A stretch of DNA of 64,000 nt from Thermonema rossianum DSM 10300 (lineage in GTDB: Bacteria > Bacteroidota > Bacteroidia > Cytophagales > Thermonemataceae): positions 186,001 to 250,000 of the forward strand of contig NZ_AUGC01000001.1 in assembly GCF_000426825.1 (NCBI RefSeq), given 5' to 3'. Below, in pieces: positions 55,399-64,000 of this stretch. Under the pieces are notes generated by a model that did not search any database, was not told where the DNA came from, and was given only the letters and a program-made list of their open reading frames with translations. Each line of letters begins with the position of its first letter. Positions within the stretch are counted from its first letter, which is position 1. The position numbers were made by a program, and so were the translations under genes.

Positions 55399-56793
55399 CT
55401 ATTCTAAGCTTCCAATCATTTTCTTGGGATCCACCCATTCGTCGAACTGTTCGGCGGTGAGCAAGCCCAGCTCAATAGCCGCTTCTTTTAGGGTTTTTCC
55501 TTCTGCATGTGCCTTTTTGGCTATTTTAGCTGCGTTTTCATACCCAATATAGGGGTTAAGAGCGGTTACCAGCATCAAAGAGTTATTGAGGTGATGTTGA
55601 ATGCGCTCATAGTTGGGCTCAATGCCTACGGCACACTTATCGTTGAATGACTCGCAAGCATCGCCCAACAGGCGGGCAGAAGTAAGCAGGTTGAATATCA
55701 TCATAGGACGGAACACGTTCAGTTCAAAGTGCCCGTTCATGCCACCAATATTGATGGCGGTATCGTTGCCAATCACCTGAGCACATACCATGGTCATGGC
55801 TTCCGACTGCGTGGGGTTCACTTTGCCGGGCATGATGGAAGAGCCGGGTTCGTTGGCCGGGATATTGATTTCACCAATGCCACAGCGGGGGCCCGAAGCC
55901 AACATGCGTATGTCATTGGCTATTTTCATCAGGCTGACGGCTAATTGTTTCAGTGCACCCGAGGCTTCCACGATGCCGTCGCTGGCAGCCAAGGCTTCAA
56001 ATTTGTTGGGCGCAGTGACAAATGGCAAGCCGGTGAATTCGGCAATACGGGCAGCTACTTTTTCGGCATATCCTTTGGGTGTGTTCAAGCCCGTACCTAC
56101 GGCAGTGCCGCCCAGCGCCAATTCGCGCAGGTGTTCGAGGCTGTTGCGCAGGGCACGCAATCCGTGGTTTAGTTGGGCTACATAGCCGGAGAACTCATTG
56201 CCCAGTGTCAGAGGGGTGGCATCCATGAAGTGGGTGCGCCCAATCTTGATTACATCTTTGAAAGCCTCGGCTTTTTGCTGTAAAGTATCGCGCAGTTTTT
56301 CGATATGGGGAATGGTGTGTTCTACAATCATCTTGTAGGCGGCAATGTGCATGGCTGTGGGGAAGGTGTCATTCGATGACTGCGACTTGTTTACATCATC
56401 ATTGGGGTGCAAAAACTTCTTTTTGTCGGTCAGTTGTCCGCCTTTAAGCACATGTCCGCGGTTGGCAATCACTTCGTTTACGTTCATGTTGGTTTGGGTG
56501 CCCGAGCCCGTTTGCCACACGACCAGAGGAAACTGATCGTCAAGCTTGCCTTCGAGTATCTCGTCACACACTTTGGCAATCAAATCGGCTTTTTCTTGCG
56601 AAAGCACCCCCAATTCGGCATTGGTGAGGGCAGCTGCCTTTTTTAATATGGCATAGGCACGGATTACCTCTATGGGCATGCGGTGCCCGCCGATTTTAAA
56701 GTTTTCCCTTGAGCGTTGGGTTTGCGCACCCCAATACTTATCAGCAGGCACTTTTACTTCGCCCATGGTGTCGTGTTCAATGCGATATTCCAT
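55399..56793 (-). CDS. fumC: Class II fumarate hydratase
   Basis: TCA-cycle enzyme that interconverts fumarate and malate; iron-independent homotetramer. The 464 residues show [43 protein letters not shown] and the signature [16 protein letters not shown] with the mobile catalytic Ser loop. Length is normal. Monocistronic, with a -7 box upstream and a strong terminator. Confidence 0.97.
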   Translation of the reverse strand: MEYRIEHDTMGEVKVPADKYWGAQTQRSRENFKIGGHRMPIEVIRAYAILKKAAALTNAELGVLSQEKADLIAKVCDEILEGKLDDQFPLVVWQTGSGTQTNMNVNEVIANRGHVLKGGQLTDKKKFLHPNDDVNKSQSSNDTFPTAMHIAAYKMIVEHTIPHIEKLRDTLQQKAEAFKDVIKIGRTHFMDATPLTLGNEFSGYVAQLNHGLRALRNSLEHLRELALGGTAVGTGLNTPKGYAEKVAARIAEFTGLPFVTAPNKFEALAASDGIVEASGALKQLAVSLMKIANDIRMLASGPRCGIGEINIPANEPGSSIMPGKVNPTQSEAMTMVCAQVIGNDTAINIGGMNGHFELNVFRPMMIFNLLTSARLLGDACESFNDKCAVGIEPNYERIQHHLNNSLMLVTALNPYIGYENAAKIAKKAHAEGKTLKEAAIELGLLTAEQFDEWVDPKKMIGSLE

Positions 56794-56843
56794 AGTTTTA
56801 CTTTGTTTTAATTGTTGAAAAAATGAAAGTGTTTTATTCAGAG

Positions 56844-56851
56844 CAAAGATA
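56844..56851 (-). promoter_or_regulatory. Candidate -7 box (TATCTTTG) for fumC
   Basis: An exact TAnnTTTG match on the minus strand 51 bp upstream of the fumC ATG. No -33 box at the usual distance. Confidence 0.5.
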
Positions 56852-57003
56852 ATAGCTATGGCAAATATGTGGGAATGACATATCTCAAAAGCACAATAAA
56901 AAACGAATTTGAAAGAAAAGCTTTGAAAAAGAAGGGAATATATTTGCCGGATTGCGGGGCAGGGGGTATCTTTATGAAAATCAAAGAGATGGTAAAATAT
57001 AAA

Positions 57004-57032
57004 AACTTCCGAACAGCAAAGCCGCCCGGAAG
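57004..57032 (-). terminator. Terminator of the panC-panD-flippase operon
   Basis: On the minus strand ACTTCCG pairs with CGGAAGT across a 15-nt loop, followed by TTTTATATTTT. It lies 84 bp beyond the flippase stop. Confidence 0.65.
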
Positions 57033-57115
57033 TCCCAACCTAACTTTATGAAAACTACAAATGAAAAAGCAATTTTGTTGTCTATGGTGAATATAACGAT
57101 AGTCTGAAAAAAAGG

Positions 57116-58144
57116 TTACACTTTTTTAGAATTTTTTACCGGTGCCGTGCTTTGGCTTTTAATGAACAAACTGCCAATGAAACTCAACCCACCCAAGATA
57201 ACGACTGCCAAGGTTTGAATAGTATGCATGAAGGTAGCAAAAGACAGGGAAAAGTCCTTGGGTAATCCATACATCATGAAGGCGTTCATAACAAGGAAAT
57301 GATAAGCCCCAATGCCTCCCTGAACAGGGGCTGCAATGCCCAAGCCACCCAATACCAAAATACTGAGCCCGGCAAGTATGCCCAGTTGTGCCGTTTGCGG
57401 ATGACAGAAGAAGAGCACATAAGCCATCAGATAGTACATCAGCCAAATAAGAACAGTAAAAAAGAAAAAGGCAGGCTTGTTTTTTACTTTGCGTACGCTG
57501 AGCACACCGGCCCATAACCCTTCGAGCAAGCGCAGCGCCTTTTGTATAAAGGCAAGGTGGCGGTAACGCTTGGCAATAAAAAACAGCAAGACAAAGCAGC
57601 CCACTGCACCGGCCGTCAACACTACCCATGCCCATACGTTATTTTGCAGGCTTGTGATCCACTGATTGGCTTTTTCACCAAATAAGTTTAAGATAAATTG
57701 CCCGATACGCGCCGACTCCATGACAAGGGTAAGCATGACCAAGCCCAGCAGGATGAACAAATCAATGATGCGCTCGGTAATCACCGTGCCAAACGACACA
57801 TTGGCCGGCACCCTGTCGGTTTTTTGCAGTAAGGCACAGCGGGTAACCTCACCCATGCGGGGCAGCAGCAAGTTGGCAAAATAGCCGGTCATGACCGCCA
57901 CAAATGAATGGCTTATTTTCACCCTGTAACCCAGCGGATCAAGCAGATAAAGCCAGCGATAGGCACGTGCCCAATGCGATACAAAAGCAAAAAAGAAGGA
58001 AAGAAGTATCCAACCAATGGGTGCCTGCTGAAAGAGGCTTTTTACCTGGCTCAGGTCTTGATCGCGAAAGGTATAAATAAGAAGTCCTATGCCGGCAACT
58101 AAAGGCAGGGCATAGGACAGCAAATAACGCACTACTTTTTTCAT
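57116..58144 (-). CDS. Flippase-like membrane protein, lysylphosphatidylglycerol synthase TM family (UPF0104)
   Basis: A 342-residue protein with eight or so TM segments. GYFANLLLPRMGEVTRCALL and the late GGLGIAAPVQGGIGAYHF are signatures of the AglD/UPF0104 lysylphosphatidylglycerol synthase-type TM family. The catalytic aminoacyl transferase domain is absent. The start ATG overlaps the panD stop as TAATG, so it is translationally coupled; the frame's longer extension from 58285 runs through panD and is rejected. Substrate unknown. Confidence 0.88.
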   Translation of the reverse strand: MKKVVRYLLSYALPLVAGIGLLIYTFRDQDLSQVKSLFQQAPIGWILLSFFFAFVSHWARAYRWLYLLDPLGYRVKISHSFVAVMTGYFANLLLPRMGEVTRCALLQKTDRVPANVSFGTVITERIIDLFILLGLVMLTLVMESARIGQFILNLFGEKANQWITSLQNNVWAWVVLTAGAVGCFVLLFFIAKRYRHLAFIQKALRLLEGLWAGVLSVRKVKNKPAFFFFTVLIWLMYYLMAYVLFFCHPQTAQLGILAGLSILVLGGLGIAAPVQGGIGAYHFLVMNAFMMYGLPKDFSLSFATFMHTIQTLAVVILGGLSFIGSLFIKSQSTAPVKNSKKV

Positions 58145-58491
58145 TAAGGTAAGCGGTTGTTTTCGTCGGGAAAAATAACAGTGGGTTTGAAGTTCTTGGC
58201 TTCTTCCACGCTCATGAATGCATAGGATATGATAATGACCACATCGCCCACTTGCACTTTGCGCGCCGCCGGACCATTGAGGCAAATCATACCGCTGTTG
58301 CGTTCCCCTTTGATAACGTAGGTCTCCAGCCGCTCGCCATTATTGATATTGACCACTTGCACGCGTTCGCCCTCAATCAGGTTGGCTGCTTCCATCAGAG
58401 CTTCGTCGATGGTAATGCTTCCCACATAATGCAGCTCGGCTTGTGTTACCTTTACTCGGTGAATTTTAGATTTAAATACTTGAATCATCAT
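58144..58491 (-). CDS. panD: Aspartate 1-decarboxylase
   Basis: Pyruvoyl enzyme that makes beta-alanine for pantothenate. The 115-residue proenzyme has the self-cleavage site YVGSITID (Gly24-Ser25), plus [16 protein letters not shown] and [12 protein letters not shown]. It lies 27 bp after panC and overlaps the flippase start by one base. Confidence 0.96.
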   Translation of the reverse strand: MMIQVFKSKIHRVKVTQAELHYVGSITIDEALMEAANLIEGERVQVVNINNGERLETYVIKGERNSGMICLNGPAARKVQVGDVVIIISYAFMSVEEAKNFKPTVIFPDENNRLP

Positions 58492-58518
58492 GACTCTTTG
58501 GGGTTTGAGGCAGCAAAG

Positions 58519-59373
58519 TTAAGAAAACAACAACACATTGTCTATCAATCGTACTTCGCCCACATAGGCAGCAATACACAAAACTACTTCCTTATGACGG
58601 TGTATGTCTTTTACTGCGCTAAGAGTATAACCATCTGCCACCTCAAAATATTCCAAACGGATGTCTTTTTTTTGTAAAGGTGCGAAGACCGACGCCACCC
58701 ACTTTTTGACTTCTTCTACTGAAACACCATTGAGAAGACGCTGCTTGGCTTCTTGCAGTGTTTGATGGAGGATGACAGCCTCGCGGCGTTGCGCCGGCGT
58801 CAGGCGCCGGTTCCGTGACGACATGGCCAAGCCGTCGGCTTCACGCACAATGGGGCAGGGCACCACTTCTACCGGAAACGACAGGTCCGCTACCAGTTGA
58901 CGAATGATAAGGTATTGTTGATAATCCTTTTGCCCGAAATAAGCCTTATTGGGCTGAACAATATGAAATAGCTTGGATACCACCAAGGCTACGCCATTGA
59001 AGTGCCCCGGGCGGTGCGCTCCTTCCATCACTTGCTCTAAGTGCCCAAATGAAAAACGAAGCACCGGCGGGGCAGGATACATCTCTTGTTCTTGGGGGGC
59101 AAACAGCAAATCGCAGCCTACAGACTCCAGCAGCCGGCGGTCTGCTTCCAACGTACGCGGGTATTTGGCCAGATCGGTAGGGTCGTTGAACTGAGTAGGG
59201 TTCACAAAGATGCTGCACACCACCACGTCATTTTCTTCCTTGGCGCGGCGCACCAAGGACAAATGCCCCTCGTGCAAAGCCCCCATGGTAGGTACAAAGC
59301 CGATGCTTTTCCCTTCTTTTTTAAAAGTCAGGCATTGTAAATGAGCCTCTTGCGGGTTTTTCAAAAAGAGCAT
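58519..59373 (-). CDS. panC: Pantothenate synthetase
   Basis: Joins pantoate and beta-alanine, using ATP, to make pantothenate. The 284 residues carry GFVPTMGALHEGHLSLVRRA, SIFVNPTQFNDPTDLAKYPR, the HxGH-type region, AYFGQKDYQQYLIIRQL and GLAMSSRNRRL. First gene of panC-panD-flippase; divergent from the glycogen synthase gene. Confidence 0.97.
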   Translation of the reverse strand: MLFLKNPQEAHLQCLTFKKEGKSIGFVPTMGALHEGHLSLVRRAKEENDVVVCSIFVNPTQFNDPTDLAKYPRTLEADRRLLESVGCDLLFAPQEQEMYPAPPVLRFSFGHLEQVMEGAHRPGHFNGVALVVSKLFHIVQPNKAYFGQKDYQQYLIIRQLVADLSFPVEVVPCPIVREADGLAMSSRNRRLTPAQRREAVILHQTLQEAKQRLLNGVSVEEVKKWVASVFAPLQKKDIRLEYFEVADGYTLSAVKDIHRHKEVVLCIAAYVGEVRLIDNVLLFS

Positions 59374-59431
59374 AGATTAGGCATTATAGCATGAATCGAG
59401 CGCAATAATAAGGCTTTTTTGAAAAAAACAA

Positions 59432-59461
59432 TTGAAAAGACAAATTTTTTTAGTAAATTTG
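59432..59461 (+). promoter_or_regulatory. Bacteroidota-type promoter for the glycogen synthase operon
   Basis: TTG (59432-59434) and TAAATTTG (59454-59461) are 19 bp apart. The ATG at 59540 follows after a ~70-nt leader. The in-frame TTG start at 59432 is therefore excluded. Confidence 0.68.
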
Positions 59462-59539
59462 CATGAGTTTAAGCGACTTAGCACACTTCTGCTTCAAGTG
59501 TTTGCCAAGTTGTATTCGTCCATCAAAACGATTACCGAG

Positions 59540-60361
59540 ATGTCAAAGCTTAAGATCCTTTACGCAGCGAGCGAAATCAACCCTTTCCTTCAAACCTCCA
59601 AGGTAGCTGACTTTGTGCGCCGCTTGCCCCAGGCAATGCAAGAGCGCGGGATGGAAATTCGTATTCTGGTGCCCCGCTTTGGTATTATCAACGAGAGAAA
59701 AAACCGCTTACATGAAGTAGTTCGCTTGTCAGGGATTAATATATCGGTGGGCGACGAGGAGAAACCCTTGATTATCAAGGTGGCTTCGGTGCCCAATGCC
59801 AAAATGCAGGTTTATTTTGTCGATAATGACGATTACTTCCAAAGAAAGTCTGTTTTTGTAGATAAAAACAATCAATTCTTCGAAGATAACGACGAGCGGG
59901 CAGTCTTTTTCTGCAAAGGGGTGCTCGAAACGGTGAAGCGCCTCGGTTGGGCTCCCGACATTGTGCATTGCAACGATTGGATTACCAGCCTTATTCCCAT
60001 GTACATTAAAACCGTGTACAAAAAAGATCCCCTCTTCCAGCATACAAAAACGGTCTTCACTGTGTACAATAATTTTTATTCTTATAAATTTGGGGATGAT
60101 TTAATTGAGAAAGTGAAAATGAACGACATGGACGATGCCAGCCTGGAAGTATTGAAAGGGGCTGATATGAGTGCCCTCATCAAGGCAGGTATGGCATATG
60201 CCGATGTGGTTCTTCGCACAAATGAAGATTATGATGAAAAACTTCAGAAGCTATTCGAAGAGCTGGAAGCACAAAACAAACCTATTGGGCAAATCACTGA
60301 CGAAGAAAACATGCCCGACTACCATTACAACTTGTATAATGAGTTGGCAGGCGAAAAGTAA
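59540..60361 (+). CDS. Glycogen/starch synthase catalytic N-terminal domain only (GT5)
   Basis: A 273-residue protein matching the N-terminal GT5 domain of glycogen/starch synthase: KILYAASEINPFLQTSKVADFVRRLP, RILVPRFGIINERKNRLHEV, APDIVHCNDWITSLIPMYI, and a tail YDEKLQKLFEEL. The C-terminal nucleotide-binding GT-B half of full-length enzymes (~480 residues) is missing. This short form is typical of Bacteroidota near panC and DUF4270. Whether it makes glycogen is unknown. The next gene starts 23 bp before its stop. Confidence 0.85.
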   Translation: MSKLKILYAASEINPFLQTSKVADFVRRLPQAMQERGMEIRILVPRFGIINERKNRLHEVVRLSGINISVGDEEKPLIIKVASVPNAKMQVYFVDNDDYFQRKSVFVDKNNQFFEDNDERAVFFCKGVLETVKRLGWAPDIVHCNDWITSLIPMYIKTVYKKDPLFQHTKTVFTVYNNFYSYKFGDDLIEKVKMNDMDDASLEVLKGADMSALIKAGMAYADVVLRTNEDYDEKLQKLFEELEAQNKPIGQITDEENMPDYHYNLYNELAGEK

Positions 60362-61751
60362 GCTGCCGTTATTTTTTGCACTTCTTTTTAGCCATCTTCT
60401 TTTTTCTTGTCAAGACAACATAGAAGTAGGACAACCGCCCCGCAATATGGCGGTTGTCTTTACTGATACCGTGACGGTAAAGACCAGCACCGTACTTATC
60501 GACTCTGTGCAAACCAGCAATGGGGCTTACCTTTTAGTGGGGCAGTACAACGACCCCTACTTTGGCAAAATAACCGCCAAGTCTTTCTTTGCCCTGTCGC
60601 CACGGCCGGTTGCACATGACTTTGGCAGCAATCCGCAGTTTCAAAAGCTGACCATGGTGTTGTATAAGCAGTATGCTTATGGTGATACTACCCGCTCGCA
60701 AACGGTCTATGTGCACAAAGTGGCAGAACCTATCGTAAAAGACGGGCGCTATTATTCGTTTGAGTCCAAAGCCATAGACCCCACGCCTTTGGGAAGCAAG
60801 ACTTTTGCCGCTAAAGATATTTTTGGCAGAGTAGTGGAAATAGACCTGTCTGACAGTTTTCGCGACGAGATTGTAAGCCTGTTGCAAAGCACCGACTCTT
60901 TGACCCAAGAGCAGCTGGACGGCGTGCTCAACGGTTTGGCGCTTGTGCCCGATGCCGGCGACGATGCCGCTATCTTGGGTTTTTCTGCTTCATCGGCATT
61001 GCTTTCTTTTTTACGCCTCGAATACCTCGACGATAATGGTGACACACAGTATTATTACATAGGCGTGCGTCCGGCAAGCATCACCACCGGTGAGACTGCC
61101 CCGAAAGCCGTGCGATTCAACCAAGTGACAGCAGACCGCAGCGGTACCGCCTTGGCCGGTGTGGGGCTTTATGAGCCTGTGCCTGAAACATCTTTGGGCA
61201 ATGCCGCTTATATGCAGGGGCTTCTGGGCGTGGGCACAAAAATAGAGTTCCCCTACTTGGCAGAGTTTCACAAGTTGGGTTTGATTGCCATCAATCAAGC
61301 TTATCTGCTTTTTTCGCCCATCGTAGATGTGGAAAATCCTTTTTATTCCCTGCCCGCCACTTTCCATTTCATAGAGCTTGATGCTGAAGGTAAGCCGGTG
61401 AAAATACCTGTTACACGCAGTGTTTCCGGCTCCACCATCGTATGGGAAGATACTACTTACCGCAAGGTGCAAACCGAAGGCTTCGATCCTTTGGGTGTTA
61501 GTCAAGATATGCTTGTGTACTACGACCCTCTGACGCGCTCCTATAACGCCAATATCACGAGTTATACGCAGTATGTGATGAATGGCCTGAGCGCACGCTA
61601 TCAGGGCAATGCCAAAAAAGACAATTACGGATTGCTGATTGCACCCTCTACACTCAATAATGAAGTAAATCGCATCATTATTGGTGGACATTTGCACCCG
61701 CAAAAACGTTTACATTTAAGACTCTTTTATTCAATCATTCAAAACGAGTAG
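60339..61751 (+). CDS. DUF4270 outer membrane lipoprotein
   Basis: A 470-residue lipoprotein of the DUF4270 family. The start at 60339 gives MSWQAKSKLPLFFALLFSHL followed by the lipobox LLFSC; it overlaps the glycogen synthase 3' end by 23 bp. Conserved features include DTVTVKTSTVLIDSVQTSN, GQYNDPYFGKI and a beta-rich remainder. The longer frame from 60171 is antisense-like and rejected. Surface-exposed function unknown. glmS follows after 3 bp. Confidence 0.85.
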   Translation: MSWQAKSKLPLFFALLFSHLLFSCQDNIEVGQPPRNMAVVFTDTVTVKTSTVLIDSVQTSNGAYLLVGQYNDPYFGKITAKSFFALSPRPVAHDFGSNPQFQKLTMVLYKQYAYGDTTRSQTVYVHKVAEPIVKDGRYYSFESKAIDPTPLGSKTFAAKDIFGRVVEIDLSDSFRDEIVSLLQSTDSLTQEQLDGVLNGLALVPDAGDDAAILGFSASSALLSFLRLEYLDDNGDTQYYYIGVRPASITTGETAPKAVRFNQVTADRSGTALAGVGLYEPVPETSLGNAAYMQGLLGVGTKIEFPYLAEFHKLGLIAINQAYLLFSPIVDVENPFYSLPATFHFIELDAEGKPVKIPVTRSVSGSTIVWEDTTYRKVQTEGFDPLGVSQDMLVYYDPLTRSYNANITSYTQYVMNGLSARYQGNAKKDNYGLLIAPSTLNNEVNRIIIGGHLHPQKRLHLRLFYSIIQNE

Positions 61752-61754
61752 TTT

Positions 61755-63596
61755 ATGTGTGGAATTGTCGCTTATATTGGTCATAGAGAAGCATACCCTG
61801 TCATCATAAAAGGACTCAAGCGTCTGGAGTACAGAGGATATGACAGCGCGGGAGTTGCGCTGCTCAATGGCGGCTTGAAAGTGTATAAGAAAAAAGGCAA
61901 AGTTGAAGAGCTGGAAAAGCTACTTGCCAATGTTGACGACTTGCACAGCCACATAGGCATTGGGCATACACGCTGGGCAACTCACGGTGAACCTACCGAC
62001 AGCAATGCACATCCCCATGTATCAGGCGATGGCAAGATGGCTATTATCCATAACGGTATCATTGAAAACTATGCTACGCTGCGCCAAGAGCTCGAAAATA
62101 AAGGACATGTATTTCAATCTGATACCGACACGGAAGTACTGATTCATTTTATAGAAGAAATTAAAAAGCAAGAAAACTGCTCGCTGGAAGAAGCCGTACG
62201 TTTGGCTTTGAACAAGGTAGTCGGGGCGTTTGCCATCGTGGTATTGTCGCAAGATGACGAGCGTAAGCTGATAGCGGCACGCCGCAGCAGCCCCATGGTA
62301 ATAGGCGTAGGCGATGGCGAATATTTTGTAGCATCCGATGCCGCGCCAATTATTGAGTACACCAATAAAGTAATCTTTTTGAATGACGACGAATATGCCG
62401 TCATTACGGATCATAGCTTGGATATCCGCACCCTGCAGGATGTGCCTACCACCCCCTACATCGAACAGCTGGACATTGAGCTGGAAGCCATCGAGAAAGG
62501 GGGCTATCCGCATTTTATGCTGAAGGAAATTTTTGAGCAACCGCGCTCTATCTATGACAGCATGCGCGGCCGCTTGGATGCTTCTACCGGACGGCTTACT
62601 TTGGGGGGGCTCATTGAATATCAAAACCGCTTGGCCAATGCCGACCGTATCATTATGGTGGCTTGTGGCACTTCATGGCATGCCGGCTTGGTGGCAGAGT
62701 ATATTTTTGAAGAGCTGGCACGTATTCCCGTAGAGGTTGAATACGCTTCAGAGTTTCGTTATCGCAACCCCATCATTCGTGAAAATGATATAGTTATTGC
62801 TATCTCTCAGTCCGGCGAAACTGCCGACACCATTGCGGCTATTCAGATAGCCAAAGCAAAAGGTGCTCTTATTTTAGGTGTTTGTAATGTGGTGGGCTCT
62901 ACCATTGCCCGCATGACCCATGCCGGTGCCTATACCCACGCCGGGCCGGAAATTGGGGTTGCCAGCACCAAAGCCTTTACGGCACAGCTTACTGTCTTGA
63001 CCATGATGGCGCTGTTTACAGCCCATAAAAAGGGAACCATTTCAGAGGCCCGCTTCCGTCAGCTATTGGTGGGCTTGGAAACGCTGCCGAAGAAAGTAGA
63101 AGAAACGCTCGAGCGGGTGCATGAGCCTATTAAACAAATTGCCGCCTTGTTCAAAGATGCCCGCAACTTCCTTTATCTGGGGCGTGGGTGTAATTTCCCC
63201 GTGGCTTTGGAAGGGGCTCTTAAGTTGAAAGAGATTTCCTACATTCATGCCGAAGGGTATCCGGCAGCCGAAATGAAGCATGGGCCCATTGCTTTGATTG
63301 ACAAAGAAATGCCCGTGGTTTTCATTGCCCTGCAAGACAGCTCCTATGAAAAGGTGATTTCCAATATTCAAGAAGTGAAAGCGCGCAATGGACGTGTGAT
63401 TGCTATTGTGAACGAAGGCGATGAGGTGGTAAAAAATATGGCGGAATTTGTGATTGAAATCCCCAAAACCGAAGAGATTTTATCACCTATTCTTTCTGTG
63501 CTTCCTTTGCAGCTGCTGGCATACCATATTGCCGTGTTACGTGGCTGCGATGTGGACCAACCCCGCAACTTGGCTAAATCGGTAACTGTTGAGTAA
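61755..63596 (+). CDS. glmS: Glutamine--fructose-6-phosphate aminotransferase (isomerising)
   Basis: Makes glucosamine-6-phosphate for peptidoglycan and LPS. The 613 residues have the nucleophile Cys2 (MCGIVAYIGHREAYP), the glutaminase region HTRWATHGEPTDSNAHPH, two SIS domains (GTSWHAGLVAEYIFEELARI; GRGCNFPVALEGALKLKEIS) and the C-terminal PRNLAKSVTVE. Length is normal. Third gene of a glycogen synthase-DUF4270-glmS-ridA unit with tight spacing. Confidence 0.97.
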   Translation: MCGIVAYIGHREAYPVIIKGLKRLEYRGYDSAGVALLNGGLKVYKKKGKVEELEKLLANVDDLHSHIGIGHTRWATHGEPTDSNAHPHVSGDGKMAIIHNGIIENYATLRQELENKGHVFQSDTDTEVLIHFIEEIKKQENCSLEEAVRLALNKVVGAFAIVVLSQDDERKLIAARRSSPMVIGVGDGEYFVASDAAPIIEYTNKVIFLNDDEYAVITDHSLDIRTLQDVPTTPYIEQLDIELEAIEKGGYPHFMLKEIFEQPRSIYDSMRGRLDASTGRLTLGGLIEYQNRLANADRIIMVACGTSWHAGLVAEYIFEELARIPVEVEYASEFRYRNPIIRENDIVIAISQSGETADTIAAIQIAKAKGALILGVCNVVGSTIARMTHAGAYTHAGPEIGVASTKAFTAQLTVLTMMALFTAHKKGTISEARFRQLLVGLETLPKKVEETLERVHEPIKQIAALFKDARNFLYLGRGCNFPVALEGALKLKEISYIHAEGYPAAEMKHGPIALIDKEMPVVFIALQDSSYEKVISNIQEVKARNGRVIAIVNEGDEVVKNMAEFVIEIPKTEEILSPILSVLPLQLLAYHIAVLRGCDVDQPRNLAKSVTVE

Positions 63597-63598
63597 AT

Positions 63599-63982
63599 AT
63601 GAAAAAAGCAATAGAAAGCAAACAAGCCCCCGCCCCCATAGGCCCTTACAGTCAAGCTGTATTGGCGGGCAATACACTTTACGTATCCGGGCAGATAGCC
63701 ATAGACCCGGAAACCGGCGACTTACTTACTTCCAACTTGGAAGAAGAAGCCACGCGGGTCATGGAGAATATAAGGGCTATTTTGGCAGCAGCAGGCATGG
63801 ACTTTTCTCATGTGGTGAAGTGCACCATCTTTCTTAATAACATGCAGGATTTTCAGCGTATCAACCAAGTATATGGGCGCTACTTCGAAGGCATGGTGCC
63901 TCCCGCACGCGAAACCGTGGAAGTCAGCTGTCTGCCCAAAAATGTAAATGTGGAAATATCGTGTATTGCAGTGAAGGCTTAG
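63599..63982 (+). CDS. ridA: RidA-family reactive intermediate deaminase
   Basis: A 127-residue enzyme that hydrolyses reactive enamine/imine intermediates (for example 2-aminoacrylate). Family landmarks are APIGPYSQAVLAGNTLYVSGQIAIDP and the catalytic Arg in PARETVEVSCLPKNVNVEIS. It begins 2 bp after glmS and ends 18 bp before the window end. Confidence 0.95.
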   Translation: MKKAIESKQAPAPIGPYSQAVLAGNTLYVSGQIAIDPETGDLLTSNLEEEATRVMENIRAILAAAGMDFSHVVKCTIFLNNMQDFQRINQVYGRYFEGMVPPARETVEVSCLPKNVNVEISCIAVKA

Positions 63983-64000
63983 TAAAAACGCTTTACTGCT

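Larger units (their letters stand above)
56794..57115. other. Intergenic region between fumC and the flippase gene
   Basis: A 322-bp AT-rich gap with no convincing gene. It holds the candidate fumC promoter (56844-56851) and the terminator of the panC-panD-flippase operon (57004-57032). A 60-codon plus-strand frame at 56869 is not supported by signals or composition. Confidence 0.7.

Noticed and set aside
56869-57051. 60-codon plus-strand ORF upstream of the flippase terminator
   Set aside because: Overlaps a hairpin terminator and shows no family, signal or operon context.
58145-58285. N-terminal extension of the flippase to 58285
   Set aside because: It lies inside panD; the TAATG overlap marks the true start at 58144.
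1-64000. tRNA, rRNA, CRISPR, insertion sequence or prophage
   Set aside because: Read through both strands without seeing cloverleaf-like CCA ends, array repeats, transposase motifs or integrase; none can be supported.

Overview
The window is chromosomal DNA from a member of the Bacteroidota, most like a Cytophagales-type free-living aerobe. This is inferred from gene content and signals; no rRNA gene is present to place it precisely. The signs are: a secreted PhoD-type phosphatase with a type IX secretion C-terminal sorting domain (YPNPA); many promoters with the Bacteroidota -7 box TAnnTTTG; start codons that mostly lack Shine-Dalgarno sequences; Bacteroidota families such as DUF4270 lipoproteins, a TonB-dependent receptor and a GT5-only glycogen/starch synthase; and isocitrate lyase with malate synthase A. 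Genes are densely packed on both strands. There are many perfect or near-perfect hairpin terminators between convergent genes. I saw no tRNA, rRNA, CRISPR array, insertion sequence or prophage.

Layout. 1-2.6 kb: end of an M61 peptidase overlapping gmhA (LPS heptose), then two unknown genes. 2.7-9.1 kb: elbB, an aldo/keto reductase, a TonB-dependent receptor whose signal peptide is in a different frame from its body (slippery A AAA AAG at the junction), and a divergent T9SS-secreted PhoD phosphatase. 9.2-16.7 kb: a YkgJ-type protein, two glycosyltransferases, a polytopic membrane protein, a PyrR-like PRTase, a DUF4197 lipoprotein, lysA and a coiled-coil lipoprotein. 16.7-23.3 kb: enoyl-CoA hydratase, flavin reductase, miaA, free-Met-R-sulfoxide reductase, a beta-barrel porin and an unusual 566-residue double-TM protein. 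23.4-28.8 kb, minus strand: CHAD protein, PH-like membrane protein, ABC1/UbiB kinase, phasin and an FMN-binding glutamate-synthase-like protein. 28.9-36.4 kb: pterin dehydratase, a membrane protein, a RamB/ScfR-type XRE regulator, then aceB-aceA across a nested inverted-repeat operator, and queG.

36.4-47.6 kb: a 1524-residue PAS/GAF sensor with no kinase domain, a thioredoxin, a lipoprotein, a PolX-like PHP protein with a degraded polymerase site, an AsnB-type enzyme, a YciO/YrdC-type enzyme and a UbiA-like membrane protein. 47.6-53.4 kb: a SAM-I riboswitch controlling metH, a collagen-like lipoprotein, and an FtsE-like ATPase after a small conserved-looking ORF. 53.4-56.8 kb: three tandem paralogues (signal peptide, coiled coil, SPOR-like tail) and fumC. 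57.1-64 kb: panC-panD-flippase on the minus strand, divergent from glycogen synthase, DUF4270, glmS and ridA.

Most of the window is housekeeping metabolism: cofactors, amino acids, the glyoxylate shunt, tRNA modification and envelope precursors. The parts most worth a second look are the frameshifted receptor, the glyoxylate-shunt operator and regulator, the PolX with a lost active site, the kinase-less sensor, the triplicated SPOR-like genes and the CHAD/UbiB/phasin group.
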